A stretch of 64,000 bases of DNA from Amycolatopsis sp. WQ 127309 (lineage in GTDB: Bacteria > Actinomycetota > Actinomycetes > Mycobacteriales > Pseudonocardiaceae), in the NCBI RefSeq assembly GCF_023023025.1, contig NZ_CP095481.1, positions 9,189,001 to 9,253,000 of the forward strand. The letters are read 5' to 3'. Under the pieces are notes generated by a model. It had not been told where the DNA came from. It saw only the letters and a program-made list of their open reading frames with translations, and searched no databases. The translations under genes were made by a program, and so were the position numbers. Below, piece by piece: positions 1 to 10,193 of this stretch (the stretch's first letter is position 1; every line of letters starts with the position of its first letter).

Positions 1-2
1 AC

Positions 3-2696
3 CCGGCCGTCGTGTCGCGTCCGGCTCCCGCGCCGGTGGTCGTGCTGTCGGCGAGCAGCGCGTCGGCTCTGCGCGAAGACGCCCTGCGGGTGGCCGAGTA
101 CCTGGAGGCGCACCCGGAGTCCTTTGTGGACGTGGTGCGCCACCTGCAGACGGGCCGCAAGGAGTACCGCTGGCGCTTGGCCGCGGCATGCAACGACGCG
201 TCGGCGGCGGTGAAGTGGCTGCGCACGGCCGAGCCACGCGAAGCAGAGCCCACGGGCACGAGCACACCGCGCGATGATCCGGCGGAACTCGCGGCGGCCT
301 GGCTGCGCGGCGAGCCCGTCGACTGGGGCGTCCCCGCTTCCCCGGCTCCGTGGGACTTCCCGCCGCCCTCCTTCGCCCGCGAGGACTTCGACTTCCCGCG
401 CAAGCCCGCCGTCCAGCGGCGGCCCGAAGCCGAGTGGCTCCACCAGCCCACCTGGGTGCGGCTCCGGCGGGCCACCCCTGCCCAGGCCCCCGTCGACCGC
501 GTGCTCGTCATCTCCAGCAACGGCCCCCTGCCGGCCCCGGCCCTCGACACCGCCTACACCCGGGTCGTTCGCGTGCACGCCGCCACGTCGTTCGCCCACC
601 CGGGGCCGGACCTCTTCGAAGCCGATCCGGCCGACGCGGACCAGCTCGGCCAGGTGCTCGCCGCCCTCGACGGGGACGTCGACTGGCTGCACACCCTCCC
701 CCTCGGCATCAGCGGCCCGGTCGGCGAAACCGCCCTCGCCCACGCGCGCTGGGCCTGCGTCGACGCCCCCGCCGCCCTCCTGCGCGCCGCCGGGACCCGC
801 AAGCTGCGCACCTGGTGGCTCTCCGCCGGCGCCGCCCCGGCGAACACCGACGTCACCCGCCCCGAAGCCGGGCTGCTCGCCGGGGTCACCGCCGTCGGGC
901 CGCAGGAAACCGGCGTGCCCGGGCACTGGATCGACGTCGCGGGCCAGTGGGACGCCGCGGTCGCGGGTCTCCTCACCGGCCCCACCCCGCCCGCGCGGGT
1001 CGCCCTCCGGCACGGCTTCTGGTGGGAACAAGGCACCTCCCCGGTCACGCCCGGCGGCGGCCGGACCGCGGACGGCACGTATCTCGTCCTCGGCGGCACC
1101 GGCGGCATCGGCACCGCCGTCGCCGAGGTCCTGCTGACCAGGACCACCGGCCGGGTCGTGCTGGCCGCCCGCAACCCGCGGCTGCCCGCACCGCTCGAGC
1201 CGTGGGCCGATCGCGTCGACCTCCTCGAAGCCGACCTCACCACCGACGACATCCGGATCGACACGCCGCTGGCCGGGATCGTCCACGCCGCCGGGGTCGC
1301 GGCGGGCGGCCTCATCGCGACCCGGGGGGACACGACCGGCCAAGACGCCAAGCTCGCCGGCGCGCTGCTGGTGGAGCGGCTCATCGAACGCCACCGGCCC
1401 GCCCTCGTCGTCTACTGCTCGTCGCTCTCCGCGCAGTTCGGCGGCACCGGCCAGCTCGACTACGCCGCCGCCAACGGCTTCCTCGACGCCCTCGCCCACC
1501 ACGCCCCGGACGCGGCGACCGTCCGGCTGAGCCTCGGCTGGGACGTCTGGCGCGACACCGGCATGGCCGTCACCGCCCTGCGGACCGACGCCCGCCACCA
1601 GGCCCACCTCGCCGTCGGCCTGACCGCCGAAGAGGGCAAACGCGTCTTCGCCAGTGCCCTCGACGCCGGGCTCCCGCAGCTCCTGGTGTCGACGACCGAC
1701 CTCGCCGACGCCCGCGGCTTCCACGAGCGCGAACCGGTCGCCGTCACCGCGCCGCAGGAAGACCCCGCCGCGGAACTGGCCGAGGAGGTGCGCGTGCTGC
1801 TCGGCGTCGACGCGCTGGACCCGAACGTCCCGCTCTACGACCTCGGCGCCGATTCGCTGATGCTGCTGGACGTCGTCGACTCGGTGAAACGGCTCTTCGG
1901 CGTCGACCTCGAGCTGGCCTGGCTCGGCCCGGAAGTGACGCTCACCGGCCTGCTGGCCCGGCTGGCGGAGGCCGCCGGCCCCGAGGACGTCGCCGTCCAG
2001 GTGTGGCAGGAGGGCACCGGCCGTGACGTCGTGTGCCTGGTCCACCCGGTCGGCGGGGACGTCCACGCGTACCGCCCGCTGGTGCGGGAACTCGGGCCGG
2101 AGCTGACGGTCTGCGTCATCGCCGACCCGGCGCTGAGCCGGCCCGAGCCGCCGGGCTGGCCGGTCGCCGAGCGCGCCCGCCGCTACCACGCCGCGCTGCA
2201 GGCGCGCTTTCCCGACGACGAGTGGCGCTGGCAGCTGGCGGGCTGGTCGTTCGGCGCGTGGGTCGCGACCGGTATGGCCGCCGAGGCCGAGCTGGGCGGA
2301 CGGCCGGTGCGGGCGCTGCACCTGATCGACCCGCCCGCCCCGGGCGCGAGCTTCGCGGACTACGACGAATCCCGCCTGGAAGCGGTGTTCGAGCGTGAGC
2401 TCGGCGCGTCCGGTGGCACGGCGGGCGAGCACGCGCGACGCCTCGCCCGCGCCTGCCGTGCGAACCTGCGGAGCATGACGGGCCACGAACTGCCGAAGCT
2501 CGCGGCGACCCCCAGCCACGTCTGGATCGCCGCCGACGTCGAGCCCGGCCTGCCGCCCGCCGCCGACCCGGACGGCTGGCACACGATCCTGCCCGAACCG
2601 AGCGACTGGCGGCAGCTGCCCGCCACCCACTACGGCATCGTGCGGGCCCCGCACGTCAGCGCGGTGGCCGGCGCGATCACGATCGGAGCCGAGTGA
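3..2696 (+). CDS. Polyketide synthase, C-terminal part (KS linker, KR, ACP, thioesterase); 5' end cut by window
   Basis: The reading frame is open to the left edge, so the true start lies upstream; the GTG at 12 is internal. Residues 1-65 look like the linker that follows a ketosynthase (VVVLSASSASALRE, then LQTGRKEYRWRLA). A short linker with WLRGEPVDWG follows, and no acyltransferase domain is present. A non-catalytic KR half comes next, then a ketoreductase with GGTGGIG near residue 357 and the catalytic stretch SSLSAQFGGTGQLDYAAAN. A carrier protein with GADSL, the phosphopantetheine serine site, lies near residue 615. The protein ends in a type I thioesterase with GWSFGAW near 744 and a terminal THYG histidine. 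The module KS-KR-ACP-TE without AT implies a trans-acting acyltransferase or an unusual loading scheme. It would reduce and then release a chain. The stop overlaps the next start (GTGA). Domain calls are from motifs; the product is unknown. Confidence 0.88.
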   Translation, partial: PAVVSRPAPAPVVVLSASSASALREDALRVAEYLEAHPESFVDVVRHLQTGRKEYRWRLAAACNDASAAVKWLRTAEPREAEPTGTSTPRDDPAELAAAWLRGEPVDWGVPASPAPWDFPPPSFAREDFDFPRKPAVQRRPEAEWLHQPTWVRLRRATPAQAPVDRVLVISSNGPLPAPALDTAYTRVVRVHAATSFAHPGPDLFEADPADADQLGQVLAALDGDVDWLHTLPLGISGPVGETALAHARWACVDAPAALLRAAGTRKLRTWWLSAGAAPANTDVTRPEAGLLAGVTAVGPQETGVPGHWIDVAGQWDAAVAGLLTGPTPPARVALRHGFWWEQGTSPVTPGGGRTADGTYLVLGGTGGIGTAVAEVLLTRTTGRVVLAARNPRLPAPLEPWADRVDLLEADLTTDDIRIDTPLAGIVHAAGVAAGGLIATRGDTTGQDAKLAGALLVERLIERHRPALVVYCSSLSAQFGGTGQLDYAAANGFLDALAHHAPDAATVRLSLGWDVWRDTGMAVTALRTDARHQAHLAVGLTAEEGKRVFASALDAGLPQLLVSTTDLADARGFHEREPVAVTAPQEDPAAELAEEVRVLLGVDALDPNVPLYDLGADSLMLLDVVDSVKRLFGVDLELAWLGPEVTLTGLLARLAEAAGPEDVAVQVWQEGTGRDVVCLVHPVGGDVHAYRPLVRELGPELTVCVIADPALSRPEPPGWPVAERARRYHAALQARFPDDEWRWQLAGWSFGAWVATGMAAEAELGGRPVRALHLIDPPAPGASFADYDESRLEAVFERELGASGGTAGEHARRLARACRANLRSMTGHELPKLAATPSHVWIAADVEPGLPPAADPDGWHTILPEPSDWRQLPATHYGIVRAPHVSAVAGAITIGAE

Positions 2697-3730
2697 ACCC
2701 GTACGAGTCCCAGCCGGCCCGCGCGTTCTGGCGGGCCGCCGTCGCCGAACCGGAGCCCGCCGCGATCGGCGGTGTCTGGACGCCCAAGTTCGCGATCGGC
2801 CAGGACGACCCGGTGCTCACCGCGGGCTCCTGCTTCGCCGCGCGGCTCGGGCGCGCGCTGATCGACCACGGGATGAACTTCTTCGACGCCGAACCGCCGC
2901 CGCCGGGCCTGACCCGCGAGGAGCGCCGCGCCCGGCACTTCGGCGAGTTCTCCTTCCGCACCGGCAACATCTACACAGCCGCGGTGCTGCGGCAGTGGCT
3001 CGCCTGGGCCTTCGGCCACGAGAAGGCGCCGGACGCGGTGTGGACCGGGGACGGCCGGTTCTTCGACCCGTACCGCCCGTCCGTCGAGCCCGCCGGGTAC
3101 GCCTCCGCCGACGACGTGTTCGGCGCCCGCGAGGAAACCCTCGCCGCGATCCGCCGCGGGGTCGCCCGGGCCCGCTGCCTGATCTTCACCCTCGGCCTGA
3201 CCGAGGCCTGGGCCGACGCCGACGGCACCGTCCACCCGTCCTGCCCGGGTACGGTCCGCGGCACGTTCGACGGCACCCGCCACACCCTGCGCACCTTCAC
3301 CTTCGCCGACGTGCACCGGGACCTGCTCGACGTCTTCGCCCTGGCCCGCGCGGCGAACCCGGACCTCCGGTTCGTGCTCACGGTCTCCCCCGTGCCGCTC
3401 ACCGCCACCGCGGGCACGCAGCACGCGCTCGTCGCGAACACCCACGCGAAGTCCGTGCTCCGCGGCGTCGCCGGGCAGCTGGCCCAGGAGCACGACCACG
3501 TCGACTACTTCCCGGCGTACGAGCTGATCACCGGGCAGCCGTTCCGCAGCGGCTTCTACGAGCCCAACCTGCGCGAGGTCACCGCCGAGGGCGTCGAGTT
3601 CGTGATGGGGCACTTCACGTCCGCGCTGCGGGGCACGGCGACCGCGCCGGTCCAGGAGCGCCGCGAGCCACGGGTGAAGGGAGGAGATGTCTGTGACGAC
3701 GCCGTCCTCGACTATTACGGCCCCCGCTAG
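2693..3730 (+). CDS. GSCFA-domain protein
   Basis: This is a 345-residue protein with the defining GSCFA motif near residue 43 (LTAGSCFAARLGRALIDHG), followed by FTLGLTEAW and TVSPVPL, which fit the SGNH-like fold of the GSCFA family. No signal peptide is seen. Some members of the family occur in polysaccharide and secondary-metabolite loci; their reactions are poorly defined, but acyl transfer or ester hydrolysis is likely. The GTG start overlaps the polyketide synthase stop by 4 bp (GTGA), which implies translational coupling, so a role in tailoring or releasing the polyketide is a fair inference. The end overlaps the next gene by about 40 bp. Confidence 0.8.
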   Translation: MNPYESQPARAFWRAAVAEPEPAAIGGVWTPKFAIGQDDPVLTAGSCFAARLGRALIDHGMNFFDAEPPPPGLTREERRARHFGEFSFRTGNIYTAAVLRQWLAWAFGHEKAPDAVWTGDGRFFDPYRPSVEPAGYASADDVFGAREETLAAIRRGVARARCLIFTLGLTEAWADADGTVHPSCPGTVRGTFDGTRHTLRTFTFADVHRDLLDVFALARAANPDLRFVLTVSPVPLTATAGTQHALVANTHAKSVLRGVAGQLAQEHDHVDYFPAYELITGQPFRSGFYEPNLREVTAEGVEFVMGHFTSALRGTATAPVQERREPRVKGGDVCDDAVLDYYGPR

Positions 3731-4385
3731 GTTCCTGCTGCTCGGCGACTCCCACGCGGGCCCGATCGGCCGCGCGGCGCGGGCGGCCGGGTTGCCGTTC
3801 CTGGGCGGCCCGATCGGCGCCGGCCGCGAGTTCACCGACCGCTTCTTCACCGCGCGCGACGCCGACGTCGAGTTCCACCGGCCCGAAGCCGAGAAGCACT
3901 ACCGCGGCTTCCTCGGCGAACTCGGCGTCGCCGGGCTCGGCGAGCTGGGCGTCCCGCTGGTGACGACGTTCGGGTTCGCCGCGCACTTCGTGGCCACCAA
4001 GGAGAACTGGCACCTCTACCGGACCGGCGACGGCTTCCCGCCCGGGTTCCTGGGCAGCGCGCTGTTCGACGCGATCGTCCTCGCGACGGTTCGGGACGCG
4101 CTCGCCTTCTACCGCCACGCGCGCGACCTCGGCGTGCGGGTGATCGCCGTGCCGCCGCCGCAGCGGGTGCCCGGCCAGTCGGACGCCGCGGTGTTCCTGG
4201 CCGCGCAGGAGACCGTCCGCCGCGCGGTCGAGGGCCTCGGCGTCGAGGTGGCCGACCTGCGCGGGAGGATCACCGGCACGAACGGGTTCCAGCGGCCCGA
4301 GCTGTGCGAAGCGGACGACGAAATCCACGGAAACCTGGCCTGGGGACGGATCGTCCTGGCCGAACTGCTCGATCTGGGACTCTGA
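3693..4385 (+). CDS. SGNH/GDSL-type hydrolase (cluster tailoring)
   Basis: The protein is about 230 residues and begins with FLLLGDSHAGP, a block I serine motif (GDSH in place of GDSL). It ends with DDEIHGNLAWG, which fits the Asp-x-x-His of block V. GGPIGAGR may be the block II glycine. It has no export signal, so it should act in the cytosol, perhaps as an esterase or acyltransferase on the polyketide. I chose GTG 3693 because a strong ribosome site (AAGGGAGGAG, ending 3686) sits 6 nt upstream; the in-frame ATG at 3687 abuts that site and is too close. The gene overlaps the end of the GSCFA gene, and the two SGNH-like proteins in a row suggest related or sequential steps. Confidence 0.75.
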   Translation: MTTPSSTITAPARFLLLGDSHAGPIGRAARAAGLPFLGGPIGAGREFTDRFFTARDADVEFHRPEAEKHYRGFLGELGVAGLGELGVPLVTTFGFAAHFVATKENWHLYRTGDGFPPGFLGSALFDAIVLATVRDALAFYRHARDLGVRVIAVPPPQRVPGQSDAAVFLAAQETVRRAVEGLGVEVADLRGRITGTNGFQRPELCEADDEIHGNLAWGRIVLAELLDLGL

Positions 4386-4406
4386 GACCCGGGAGGAAAG
4401 GAAACC

Positions 4407-5279
4407 ATGGAGCAGTACGAACTCGACGCCGTCAAGGCGATCACGACGCGCCCGGCGCGGGAGTACCGGACGCTGGCGGTGCGGGGGCTGACCCCCGTGA
4501 TCGGAGCCGAGGTCACCGGCCTCGACCTCGGCACGGAGCTGACCGACGAGCAGCTCGCCGAGCTGAAGACCGCGTTCCTGGACCACCACGTGCTGGTGTT
4601 CCGCGACCAGGTCATCACCGCCGAGGACCACAAGCGGCTGGCCGCGAGCTTCGGCGAGCTGCGCCCGGTGAACCCGCCGCCGGAGCACGGCGACCCGTAC
4701 ATCCTCGAGGTCGCGACCAGCCCCGAGGCGGCGAACGTGTTCGGCAACGGCTGGCACGCCGACGGCACCGCGGACGCCGAGCCGTCACTCGGGTCGATGC
4801 TGCACATCACGGAGATCCCGGAGCCCGGCAGCGGCGGCGACACGCTCTTCGCCAACATGTACCTGGCCTACGACATGCTGTCGCCGGCGATGAAGTCACT
4901 GCTGGACGGGCTCACCGCGGTCCACGACGGCGCGCTCGCCTTCCGCGGCCACCCGATCCCGCCGGGCTACGAGCCGCCGTGCAGCGAGCACCCGCTGGTC
5001 GTGCGGCACCCGGAGACCGACCGCAAGCTGCTCTACGTCAACCCGGCCTACACCTCGCACATCCCGCAGTTGTCGGCCGACGAGAGCCGCGCGGTGCTCG
5101 ACATGCTGTTCGCGCTCGTGCCGAACCGGCCGATGCTGGCCTGCCGGGTGCGCTGGGAGCCGAACACGCTGGTGTTCTGGGACAACCGCTGCGCCCAGCA
5201 CCACGCGGTGTACGACTACTTCCCGCACACCCGCTACGGGCAGCGCATCGCGATCAACGGCGGCCCGCTCAAGGGGTGA
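4407..5279 (+). CDS. TauD/TfdA-family Fe(II)/2-oxoglutarate dioxygenase
   Basis: This is a 290-residue non-heme iron dioxygenase of the TauD/TfdA family. The iron-binding triad is visible: His117-x-Asp119 in NGWHADGT and His265 in DNRCAQHHAVYDY. The RYGQR near the C-terminus supplies the arginine that normally binds 2-oxoglutarate. The N-terminal LTPVIGAEVTGLDLG is typical of the family. The reaction would be hydroxylation, desaturation or another oxidation coupled to succinate and CO2 release. ATG 4407 is preceded by GGAGGAAAGG. It follows the SGNH gene by 21 bp on the same strand, so it is probably the oxidative tailoring enzyme of the polyketide cluster. Taurine itself is an unlikely substrate, since no sulfonate transport genes are near. 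Confidence 0.88.
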   Translation: MEQYELDAVKAITTRPAREYRTLAVRGLTPVIGAEVTGLDLGTELTDEQLAELKTAFLDHHVLVFRDQVITAEDHKRLAASFGELRPVNPPPEHGDPYILEVATSPEAANVFGNGWHADGTADAEPSLGSMLHITEIPEPGSGGDTLFANMYLAYDMLSPAMKSLLDGLTAVHDGALAFRGHPIPPGYEPPCSEHPLVVRHPETDRKLLYVNPAYTSHIPQLSADESRAVLDMLFALVPNRPMLACRVRWEPNTLVFWDNRCAQHHAVYDYFPHTRYGQRIAINGGPLKG

Positions 5280-5805
5280 GGCTCGCCCGGAGCCCGTCGG
5301 CCAGCCGCTGCCGGGCTCCGGGACCGCCCGCGAGCACGCACGCCCGCACGAACGCGGCCGGGTAGGTCGCGGCGTAGGCCGTGACGTCGGCCGCGGCGAA
5401 CGCGGCGGCCAGCGCGGCCGCGTTCGCCGCCGCGTTGGCGTCGGCGTGCGCGGCCACGTTGGCGTCGGTGTTCGTCGCGGCGTAGGTCTCGCCGTACTCG
5501 GCGGCCTCGGCTTCGCGGTAGCCGTGGGCCAGGGCGAACCCGCCGGCCGCCGCGGCCGCCGTCGTGTACGCGGCTTCGTAGGGGTAGGCGCGGCGGTAGA
5601 CGTCACGCAACGCGGGTTCCAGTGTCGTGCGCCAGATCTCCGCCGGCACCGGCGTCCCGCGCAGGTGGAGCGCGGCGACGTCGGCGTGCCCCAGCAGCGG
5701 CCAGACCGTGTGCCCGTACCAGTGGTGGACGACGGAAAGGCCGCCGTCGAACAGTTCGCTCACCACCCGCTCCGGCCAAGCCCCTTCGGTGTCCACAGTA
5801 GACAC
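5269..5805 (-). CDS. Alanine-rich hypothetical protein
   Basis: I do not recognise this 178-residue protein. The first third is mixed (VVHHWYGHTVWPLLGHADVAALHL). A middle stretch of roughly 50 residues is built almost only of Ala with spaced Asn, Asp, Tyr and Thr (for example TDANVAAHADANAAANAAA). It has no signal peptide or membrane segment. Its last 11 bp overlap the convergent dioxygenase gene, so the two messages are antisense at their ends. It could be a helical or repeat-type structural protein. It probably marks the right boundary of the polyketide cluster, as the next genes are unrelated. Confidence 0.6.
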   Translation of the reverse strand: MSTVDTEGAWPERVVSELFDGGLSVVHHWYGHTVWPLLGHADVAALHLRGTPVPAEIWRTTLEPALRDVYRRAYPYEAAYTTAAAAAGGFALAHGYREAEAAEYGETYAATNTDANVAAHADANAAANAAALAAAFAAADVTAYAATYPAAFVRACVLAGGPGARQRLADGLRASLTP

Positions 5806-5942
5806 TGGGTCAGGCCCGCCGCGGTTCCGGGACGGTCGCGCTCCCGTCAGTGGTCGTCATGGCCTCGATCCTGCCGTGCCGGCGGACGCCACGCACTCCG
5901 CGTCGCTGTGTTCCCGGGCACCCGGCTTGCCTGCCGAGAAGA

Positions 5943-5962
5943 GTGAGTGTACGGTCACTCAC
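5943..5962. promoter_or_regulatory. TetR operator 1 (autoregulatory)
   Basis: An inverted repeat GTGAGTG-N6-CACTCAC ends directly at the ATG of the TetR gene. The same motif recurs at 6561 and 7614. A site touching the start codon suggests a short-leader or leaderless transcript and simple repression. Confidence 0.75.
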
Positions 5963-6523
5963 ATGACGAAGCGCGGTGCCACCCTCTCCACCTCGGACGC
6001 CCGGCGGGACGCCGTGGTCGACGCGGCCATCGCCGAGTTCGCCCGGAGCGGGTTCCACAGCACGCCGATCAGCACGGTGGCGACCCGGGCGGCCATCTCC
6101 CCCGCCTACGTGTTCAAGTTGTTCCCCGGCAAGGTTTCCCTGTTCGTGGCGGCGCTCGACCGGTGTTACGAGCAGGTCGTGCACGCGCTCTCGAACGGCG
6201 CCGCCCGCGCCGGGGACGCCGAACCGGAAGCCGTCCTGTACGAGATGGGCGGCGCCTACGCCGAACTGATCGCCGACCGGAACCTGCTGATGCTGCAGGT
6301 GCACGCCCAGTCGGCCACGGATACCCCCGAGATCGCCGACGCCGTGCGCCGCGGCCTCGCCAAGGTGACCGAGTTCGCGCGCTCCCGCTCGGGCGCGCCG
6401 GACGAGCAGGTCCAGCGCTTCATCGCCTACGGCCAGCTCTGCCACCTCATCACGACCCTCGACCTGGACGAGCACCCCGGCGACTGGGCAGCCGTCCTGT
6501 CCGCCGGCATCCGCCACCACTGA
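5963..6523 (+). CDS. TetR-family repressor
   Basis: This is a 186-residue TetR/AcrR-type regulator. Residues 10-60 form the DNA-binding domain (RRDAVVDAAIAEFARSGFHS, then ISTVATRAAISPAYVFKLFPGKVSLF). The rest is an all-helical ligand and dimerisation domain with no recognisable ligand pocket. ATG 5963 was chosen because the HTH begins at once and a palindromic operator abuts it; a longer in-frame extension upstream would read through that operator. It almost surely represses itself and the quinone oxidoreductase gene at 6604, whose promoter holds the same operator. The natural inducer may be a quinone or another electrophile, by analogy with similar pairs. Confidence 0.9.
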   Translation: MTKRGATLSTSDARRDAVVDAAIAEFARSGFHSTPISTVATRAAISPAYVFKLFPGKVSLFVAALDRCYEQVVHALSNGAARAGDAEPEAVLYEMGGAYAELIADRNLLMLQVHAQSATDTPEIADAVRRGLAKVTEFARSRSGAPDEQVQRFIAYGQLCHLITTLDLDEHPGDWAAVLSAGIRHH

Positions 6524-6560
6524 ATCCACTCCCCACCTGGGGAGTTTCTGCACGACCCAC

Positions 6561-6582
6561 GAGTGATTGACCAGTCACACAC
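6561..6582. promoter_or_regulatory. TetR operator 2
   Basis: GAGTGATTGACCAGTCAC followed by ACAC matches operator 1 at 17 of 22 positions. It sits 22 bp before the start of the oxidoreductase gene, where a repressor would block its promoter. Confidence 0.65.
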
Positions 6583-6603
6583 CGCCCTTGAAAGGACATT
6601 TTC

Positions 6604-7623
6604 ATGACCACGACCACCGAAATCGTCCTCCCCGGCCTCGTCGAGCCGGACGGCCTGCGCGTCACCACCCGCGAGCTGCCGGCACCGGGCCCGGGCCAGG
6701 CGCTCCTGCGCGTCGAGGCCAGCGGGATCTCGTTCGCCGAGCAGCAGATGCGGCGCGGCAAGTACTACGACCAGCCGCCGTTCCCGTTCGTGCCGGGCTA
6801 CGACGTCGTCGGCACGGTGCTCGAGGCGGCCGACCCGGCGCTCGTCGGCCGCCGGGTGGCCGCGATGACCAAGATCGGCGGCTGGAGCAGCCACCTCGTC
6901 GTGGCCGCGGCCGACCTCGTCCCGGTGCCGGCCGGGCTGGACGCGGCCGACGCCGAGACGTTCGTGGTCAACGGGATCACGGCCTGGCAGATGCTGCACC
7001 GCAAGGCCCGCGTCCGGTCCGGCGGCACGATCCTGGTCCACGGCGCCAGCGGCGGCGTCGGCACCACGCTGGTGCAGCTCGCCCGCGCGGCCGGGATCCA
7101 CGTGATCGGGACGGCGTCCGCCCGCAACGCCGACGTCGTGACGGCGCTGGGCGCCACGGCGATCGACTACCGCGGCGACGTCCCGGCCCAGGTCCGCGCG
7201 CTGGCACCCGGCGGCGTCGACGCCGTCTTCGACCACGTCGGCGGCCCCGGCATCGTGGACTCGTTCCGCCTGCTGGCCCCGGGCGGCACGCTGGTGGCGT
7301 ACGGCAGCGCGTCGACGAAGGACACGGGCGGCAACCCGCGCCCGGCGGTGCTCAAGCTGGTCGGCCGCCTGCTGTGGTGGAACGCCCTGCCGAACCGCCG
7401 CCGCACCCACTTCTACAACGTCTGGGGCGGCAAGCGAAACCTCCCGAAGTTCCGCGCCCGCCTGGCGGAGGACCTCACGGCGGTGTTCGACCTGGCGGCG
7501 ACGGGTGCCGTGAAGGCCCAGGTGGCGGCGAGGTTCCCGCTGACGGACGTCGCGAAGGCGCTGACCCTCGCGGAGTCGGGCACGATCACCGGCAAGGTCG
7601 TCCTCGTACCATCGAGTGAGTGA
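6604..7623 (+). CDS. Zinc-independent quinone oxidoreductase (MDR superfamily)
   Basis: This 339-residue protein is an NADPH-dependent quinone reductase or crotonase-type member of the medium-chain dehydrogenase superfamily. The N-terminal GroES-like fold includes FVPGYDVVGTVLE. The Rossmann fold carries VHGASGGVGTTLVQLA for NADPH. The catalytic and structural zinc cysteines of alcohol dehydrogenases are absent, as in quinone reductases. ATG 6604 follows GAAAGGA. The gene lies 80 bp after the TetR gene and behind a copy of its operator, so it is probably induced when the repressor binds a toxic or electrophilic ligand. A third operator copy overlaps its stop codon. Confidence 0.88.
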   Translation: MTTTTEIVLPGLVEPDGLRVTTRELPAPGPGQALLRVEASGISFAEQQMRRGKYYDQPPFPFVPGYDVVGTVLEAADPALVGRRVAAMTKIGGWSSHLVVAAADLVPVPAGLDAADAETFVVNGITAWQMLHRKARVRSGGTILVHGASGGVGTTLVQLARAAGIHVIGTASARNADVVTALGATAIDYRGDVPAQVRALAPGGVDAVFDHVGGPGIVDSFRLLAPGGTLVAYGSASTKDTGGNPRPAVLKLVGRLLWWNALPNRRRTHFYNVWGGKRNLPKFRARLAEDLTAVFDLAATGAVKAQVAARFPLTDVAKALTLAESGTITGKVVLVPSSE

Positions 7624-7635
7624 CCAGTCACGCAT
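7614..7635. promoter_or_regulatory. TetR operator-like site 3 at the gene end
   Basis: GAGTGAGTGACCAGTCAC overlaps the stop codon of the oxidoreductase gene. The first 10 bases match operator 1 at nearly every position and the second half matches operator 2 exactly up to GTCAC. No promoter reading away from it is evident. It could support looping with the upstream sites or be a remnant. Confidence 0.5.
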
Positions 7636-7647
7636 TCCGCGGACGAA

Positions 7648-7678
7648 AAGAGACCCGACCGATGCGGCCGGGTCTCTT
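7648..7678. terminator. Bidirectional hairpin terminator
   Basis: A perfect 10-bp stem AAGAGACCCG / CGGGTCTCTT with an 11-nt loop lies between the convergent oxidoreductase and argG genes. It is flanked by short A and T/C tracts, so it can end transcription from both sides. Confidence 0.8.
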
Positions 7679-7691
7679 CTCTCGCCAGCAG

Positions 7692-10101
<2,410 letters not shown>

Positions 10102-10111
<10 letters not shown>

Positions 10112-10160
10112 AGGCCTCCTTACCGGCCATAAGAGCCGGTAAGGAGGCCTTCACGGCTTT
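10102..10160. repeat. Long perfect palindrome (26-bp arms), shared terminator element
   Basis: Two 26-bp arms, starting AAAGCCGTGAAGGCCTCCTT, flank a 7-nt loop (CATAAGA). It lies between the convergent APH gene and glpD and contains the APH stop codon. The arms are identical to those at 15218-15276. The transcript would form a very strong hairpin ending in a short U run, so a two-way terminator is likely. Confidence 0.9.
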
Positions 10161-10193
10161 CCGGGGCTTGCGGGGGTGCGGGGGCGCAGCAGG

